8,453 nucleotides of DNA from Pseudomonadota bacterium (lineage in GTDB: Bacteria; Pseudomonadota; Gammaproteobacteria; Burkholderiales; Ferrovaceae): positions 1 through 8,453 of the forward strand of contig JAJZPY010000087.1 in the NCBI GenBank assembly GCA_021811005.1, written 5' to 3'. Both the position numbers and the translations under genes were made by a program. A model generated the notes under the pieces. It was given only the letters and a program-made list of their open reading frames with translations, did no database searches and was not told where the DNA came from. Shown here piece by piece: positions 5,736-8,453 of this stretch. The first letter of the stretch is position 1, and each line of letters starts with the position of its first letter.

Positions 5736-6491
5736 AATCCAGAAAAATCCCGCACTGCCCGTACTGTTGACCGACGCCACGTAGAGCGTGCCGTTCCCGC
5801 TCGCCTTGTCCAGGAATGCCACCCCGTTGGCCGTGCCGACACCGGACGGCACGCAGTTGGCTCCGGTCAGGGTCAGGGAAATGTCATAAACGTTCATGCC
5901 CGAAACATGGGGCGCCGCCGTACCGCTGATGGCGCAATTGGGCCCCGTTCCGGTGATGTTGCCGGCCGCGCTGATGGCCAGCGTCACTGCCGATCCGCTG
6001 TAGGCATAGGGAGCGGAATAGGTGCCCGCCAGCGTGGTCAGCGAGGCGGGGGTGGTGTACGTGGACAGGTAGGTGTTCGAAAACGAAATGTACTGGGCCA
6101 GGAACGGATTGGCCGCGTTGTATTCGATCGTGCCAGTGATGGCGCTCAGGGGCAGGTACTGCCCGACCATGAGACCGCCGGTCACCACGGCGTTGCTGGC
6201 CACGGTGTACTCGGTGGCGGAGCCCATCAGGTAATAGCCCACGGCGTTGAGGTTGCCGTGATCCACGGTCATCGCCAGCCCGCCACCGGACGTGATGTTG
6301 TAGAACTCGCCGGTCTCCAGGAGGATCGAGGTGACCGGATAGCCCAGGCTGGTGCTTCCCTGGTAAAGACCCTGGGCCTGCGATCCCGGCAGGTTTGAAA
6401 CCACGAGGCCGGAACTTCCCCCGCCCCCGCCGCCGCAGCCCGCCAGCAGCAACGCCACAGCCGCAACCCATGTCGCCTTAATGCCTTTCAT
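5721..6491 (-). CDS. Putative outer-membrane lipoprotein of unknown function
   Basis: I do not recognise the family. The 256-residue protein begins with a typical lipoprotein signal peptide: MKGIK, a hydrophobic core, and lipobox LLAGC with Cys19 as the lipidated residue. Gly, not Asp, at +2 argues for sorting to the outer membrane. A low-complexity linker of six glycines and SSG follows (20-28). The rest is rich in Gly, Ser, Thr, Ala and Tyr and alternates short hydrophobic stretches with turns, suggesting a beta-rich fold. Cys186 and Cys213 are the only other cysteines and could form a disulfide in the periplasm. The C-terminal part (about 152-256: LAGTYSAPY, AGNITGTGPNCAISG, YDISLTLTGANC, GTLYVAS) has strand-turn spacing. 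Start choice: GGAG (plus-strand 6498-6501) lies 6 nt before the ATG and the signal peptide begins at once. It is convergent with the MCP gene and divergent from the MgtC-like gene. Confidence 0.82.
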   Translation of the reverse strand: MKGIKATWVAAVALLLAGCGGGGGGSSGLVVSNLPGSQAQGLYQGSTSLGYPVTSILLETGEFYNITSGGGLAMTVDHGNLNAVGYYLMGSATEYTVASNAVVTGGLMVGQYLPLSAITGTIEYNAANPFLAQYISFSNTYLSTYTTPASLTTLAGTYSAPYAYSGSAVTLAISAAGNITGTGPNCAISGTAAPHVSGMNVYDISLTLTGANCVPSGVGTANGVAFLDKASGNGTLYVASVNSTGSAGFFWIAPKQ

Positions 6492-6511
6492 CCCAAACTC
6501 CGCCTCATTGA

Positions 6512-6538
6512 TCTATAAAGCGGCGCTGTGCCGCCCAA
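6512..6538 (-). promoter_or_regulatory. Possible promoter with internal palindrome upstream of the lipoprotein gene
   Basis: On the minus strand, TTGGGC (plus 6533-6538) and TATAGA (plus 6512-6517) are separated by 15 nt and could be weak -35 and -10 boxes. The spacer is largely a perfect inverted repeat, GCGGC-GCTGT-GCCGC on the plus strand (6520-6534), which could be an operator or an RNA hairpin. The remainder of the 135-nt divergent region, including an AT-rich stretch at 6546-6560 (CATAGTATATTGGAT) that might serve the plus-strand gene, shows no clear promoter. Confidence 0.25.
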
Positions 6539-6626
6539 AGCCTGTCATAGTATATTGGATAGGCCGGGATGACCAAGGCCCAAATGAAGCAGAAACCGCG
6601 AAATCGATGCGCCAACGGAAAATCAC

Positions 6627-7907
6627 ATGAAATTTGCCGCCCTGACGCTTGCTGAAATGTCCACCCAGCTGTGGATGAAATTCCTCATCGTGGCGTTCCT
6701 GGCCTTCATTGTCGGGCTCGAGTTCCGGGAATACCTGCTGTCCAAGCGCGAAGACCATCTGGCCATCGGCTCCGTGCGCACCTACACCTTCGTGGCCATC
6801 CTGGGGTTCGTGCTTTACGTCCTTGATCCGGGCTTTCGCCTGTTCATTGCCGGCTTCCTCTTCCTGACCGTCCTGTTTGGCGCTTTTTACCTGCGCAAGG
6901 TGGAAACCGGGCAAGTCGGCATCCTGCAGCTGCTGATCGGGGCCATCGTGTATACCTTCGGCCCGGTGGCCCAGCTCATGCCGCTGTGGTTTCTCGTCCT
7001 GCTTTTTGTGGCGATCATTTTTGTGCTGAGCGCACGCCCCCTCACGCAGCGCGTACTGGAACACATGGATCAGCAGGAACTCATCACCCTGGCCAAGTTC
7101 CTGCTGCTGAGCGCCGTCATCCTGCCGTTGTTGCCCCGTGAAATCCCCTACCCTGAAATCCCGGCTTCCCCTTTCAGCATCTGGATGGCCGTGGTGCTTA
7201 TTTCCAGCATTTCCTACGCCGGCTACATGCTGCGCCGCTACGTTTTTCCCCACCGCGGCTACCTGATCACCGGCATCGTGGGCGGGCTCTATTCCAGTAC
7301 GGCCACCACCGTGGTGCTGGTGCGGGGCACGCGCCGTGATTCAACCCCGAACCGCACCGTGCAGGCGGCTGTCCTCGCAGCCTCCGGCATGATGTACCTG
7401 CGCCTAATGCTGCTGGTGCTCGTGCTCAATCCCGCCTACCTGCCCTGGACCGCGTGGCCCATGGCCCTGTTTGGCATCGGGACCCTGGTGGCTTCGTACT
7501 ACTTTTCGCGCCTGGGGGAGAAGGAAATCCTCGATGCGAGCAGCCAGGGAACCGAAAACCCCCTGGCATTCGGCACCGCATTCCTGTTTGCCGTCCTGTT
7601 CATCATCATGCTGCTGCTCACCCGGGTCGTGGCCCAGGAATTCGGCAGCAGCGGGGTGAAAGCCCTGGCGTTCGGCGTCGGCTTTACAGACATCGACCCC
7701 TTCGTCATGTCGCTGCTCAAGGGAGCCTATCCCACGGTGACGGCGCCGCAACTGTCCGGCGCCCTGCTGGTGGCTGCCGGCAGCAATGATTTCCTGAAGG
7801 GGATCTATGCGCTGGTGCTGGGCGGCTGGCGGGCCAACCGGTCCGTGGCGGGTGCCCTGTTCGTGCTCGGGGCGCTCACCCTGCTCTACGGCGTTTTCCT
7901 GTACTAG
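6627..7907 (+). CDS. MgtC/SapB-type and DUF4010 multi-spanning inner-membrane protein
   Basis: This 426-residue protein is strongly hydrophobic, with about a dozen predicted membrane helices. The N-terminal third resembles the MgtC/SapB membrane domain: KFLIVAFLAFIVGLEFRE (18-35), then a basic loop with RTYTFVAILGFVLYVLDP (51-68). The C-terminal part resembles DUF4010: GGLYSSTATTVVLVRGTR (219-236), ENPLAFGTAFLFAVLF (310-325), GFTDIDPFVMSL (352-363) and NDFLKGIYALVLGGW (387-401). Homologues are usually annotated as MgtC/SapB family proteins. MgtC itself affects magnesium-limited growth and the F1Fo ATPase in Salmonella, but the role of DUF4010 proteins is not settled. GGAA (6617-6620) lies 6 nt before the ATG. 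An in-frame ATG at 6657 is a possible alternative that would remove 10 residues. The stop TAG overlaps the stop of the convergent ROK gene. Confidence 0.87.
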   Translation: MKFAALTLAEMSTQLWMKFLIVAFLAFIVGLEFREYLLSKREDHLAIGSVRTYTFVAILGFVLYVLDPGFRLFIAGFLFLTVLFGAFYLRKVETGQVGILQLLIGAIVYTFGPVAQLMPLWFLVLLFVAIIFVLSARPLTQRVLEHMDQQELITLAKFLLLSAVILPLLPREIPYPEIPASPFSIWMAVVLISSISYAGYMLRRYVFPHRGYLITGIVGGLYSSTATTVVLVRGTRRDSTPNRTVQAAVLAASGMMYLRLMLLVLVLNPAYLPWTAWPMALFGIGTLVASYYFSRLGEKEILDASSQGTENPLAFGTAFLFAVLFIIMLLLTRVVAQEFGSSGVKALAFGVGFTDIDPFVMSLLKGAYPTVTAPQLSGALLVAAGSNDFLKGIYALVLGGWRANRSVAGALFVLGALTLLYGVFLY

Positions 7908-8453
7908 GCCGCTTGGGCCAGCCGCGCAGCGCCCAGCATCCCGGCCTGGTCCTGTGCCGTCGAAGGCCGCACGCGCACCCGGCCGCGCAGGGCGGGAATC
8001 AGCGCCTCCTCCAGCACCTGCGCAAAATGGGGCTCGAGCAATGGCCAGGAGCGGGATAACCCTCCCCCCACGACCACGTCTCCCACATCCATGATTTTCA
8101 GGACATGGGCCAGCCCCCGTGCCAGCCGCTCCGCAGCCTGACGAAAAGCGGCCAGAGCGGCCGAATCCCCTTCTGCGGCGCGCGTGGCCAGGGCTTCCGC
8201 CTCCAGGCGCAAACCCGTGGCGGTTTCATAATGGCGCATCACGCCCGTGGCCGATGCATACTGTTCGAGGCAACCGCGGTTGCCGCAGCCGCAGGGCAAT
8301 CCGCCCGGCACCACGATAAGGTGCCCAACTTCCATGGCCACGCCATGTTCCCCCGCATAAGGGCGGCCGTCCAGCACGAGGCCGCCGCCCACCCCCGTGC
8401 CCAGGCCCAGATAAAGCAGCGCCTTCGAAGCCGTGGGGTGCAGGCAATATTCC
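7904..8453 (-). CDS. ROK-family sugar kinase, probably glucokinase-like (5' end outside the window)
   Basis: The C-terminal 182 or so codons are present, reading in frame from 8452; a typical ROK protein of about 300 residues would lack roughly the first 120 here. Visible motifs are the glycine-rich LGLGTGVGGGLVLDG (phosphate-binding region), EVGH (Glu codon at 8330-8332, His at 8321-8323), and the ROK zinc motif CGCGNRGCLEQYAS (Cys codons at 8291-8293, 8285-8287 and 8270-8272). The final LGAARLAQAA is a usual ROK ending. The His plus three Cys zinc site and the Glu that contacts the sugar support an active hexose or N-acyl-hexosamine kinase. The catalytic Asp and ATP-binding DxGxT motif lie off the edge, as would any N-terminal DNA-binding domain, so a NagC-type repressor cannot be excluded. 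GTG at 8392 is internal and is not a start. Confidence 0.9.
   Translation of the reverse strand, partial: EYCLHPTASKALLYLGLGTGVGGGLVLDGRPYAGEHGVAMEVGHLIVVPGGLPCGCGNRGCLEQYASATGVMRHYETATGLRLEAEALATRAAEGDSAALAAFRQAAERLARGLAHVLKIMDVGDVVVGGGLSRSWPLLEPHFAQVLEEALIPALRGRVRVRPSTAQDQAGMLGAARLAQAA

Noticed and set aside
5721..6398. Plus-strand open frame of about 227 codons across the lipoprotein gene
   Set aside because: It has no ribosome binding site or recognisable domain, whereas the minus-strand frame has a signal peptide, lipobox and Shine-Dalgarno.
6513..7253. Minus-strand open frame of about 246 codons across the MgtC-like gene
   Set aside because: Its His/Gln/Asp/Glu-rich translation is the usual mirror of a hydrophobic membrane-protein gene on the opposite strand.

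Overview
The window looks like chromosomal DNA from a GC-rich Gram-negative proteobacterium, most likely a betaproteobacterium. The basis is qualitative: a branched-chain amino acid ABC transporter cluster of LivGF type, an outer-membrane-type lipoprotein signal, a methyl-accepting chemotaxis protein (MCP) behind an exact FliA (sigma-28) -10 element, and strong G/C third-position preference. Nothing points to a phage, plasmid, insertion sequence or CRISPR array. The coding density and mixed orientations are those of ordinary core chromosome.

Layout. (1) 1-1668, plus strand: the 3' end of a livM-type permease, then complete livG and livF ATPase genes, tightly coupled (7-nt gap, then a 4-nt ATGA overlap), forming the end of a liv operon. 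(2) 1682-2380, minus strand: a dienelactone hydrolase family alpha/beta hydrolase, convergent with livF. (3) 2526-3824, plus strand: a short RecQ-type DNA helicase that ends just after its zinc-binding motif. A tRNA-Leu(UAA) gene (3838-3926) follows 13 nt later, and its probable -10 box overlaps the recQ stop codon. (4) 3927-4124: a 198-nt non-coding gap that ends in a strong sigma-28 promoter candidate. (5) 4125-5708, plus strand: an MCP with two N-terminal membrane helices, almost no periplasmic loop, HAMP, signalling hairpin and a C-terminal, predicted cytoplasmic Cache-like domain. (6) 5721-6491, minus strand: an uncharacterised lipoprotein convergent with the MCP gene. (7) 6627-7907, plus strand: an MgtC/DUF4010-type multi-spanning membrane protein. 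(8) 7904 to the right edge, minus strand: the C-terminal two-thirds of a ROK-family sugar kinase, whose stop codon overlaps that of the membrane protein gene.

Apart from the liv genes, the neighbours do not form an evident shared pathway. The most distinctive locus is the chemoreceptor. It combines an unusual domain order (the sensor-like Cache domain at the cytoplasmic C terminus) with a sigma-28 promoter so close to the ATG that the mRNA is predicted to be leaderless or nearly so. No intergenic stretch exceeds 300 nt. I found no convincing new multi-gene system.
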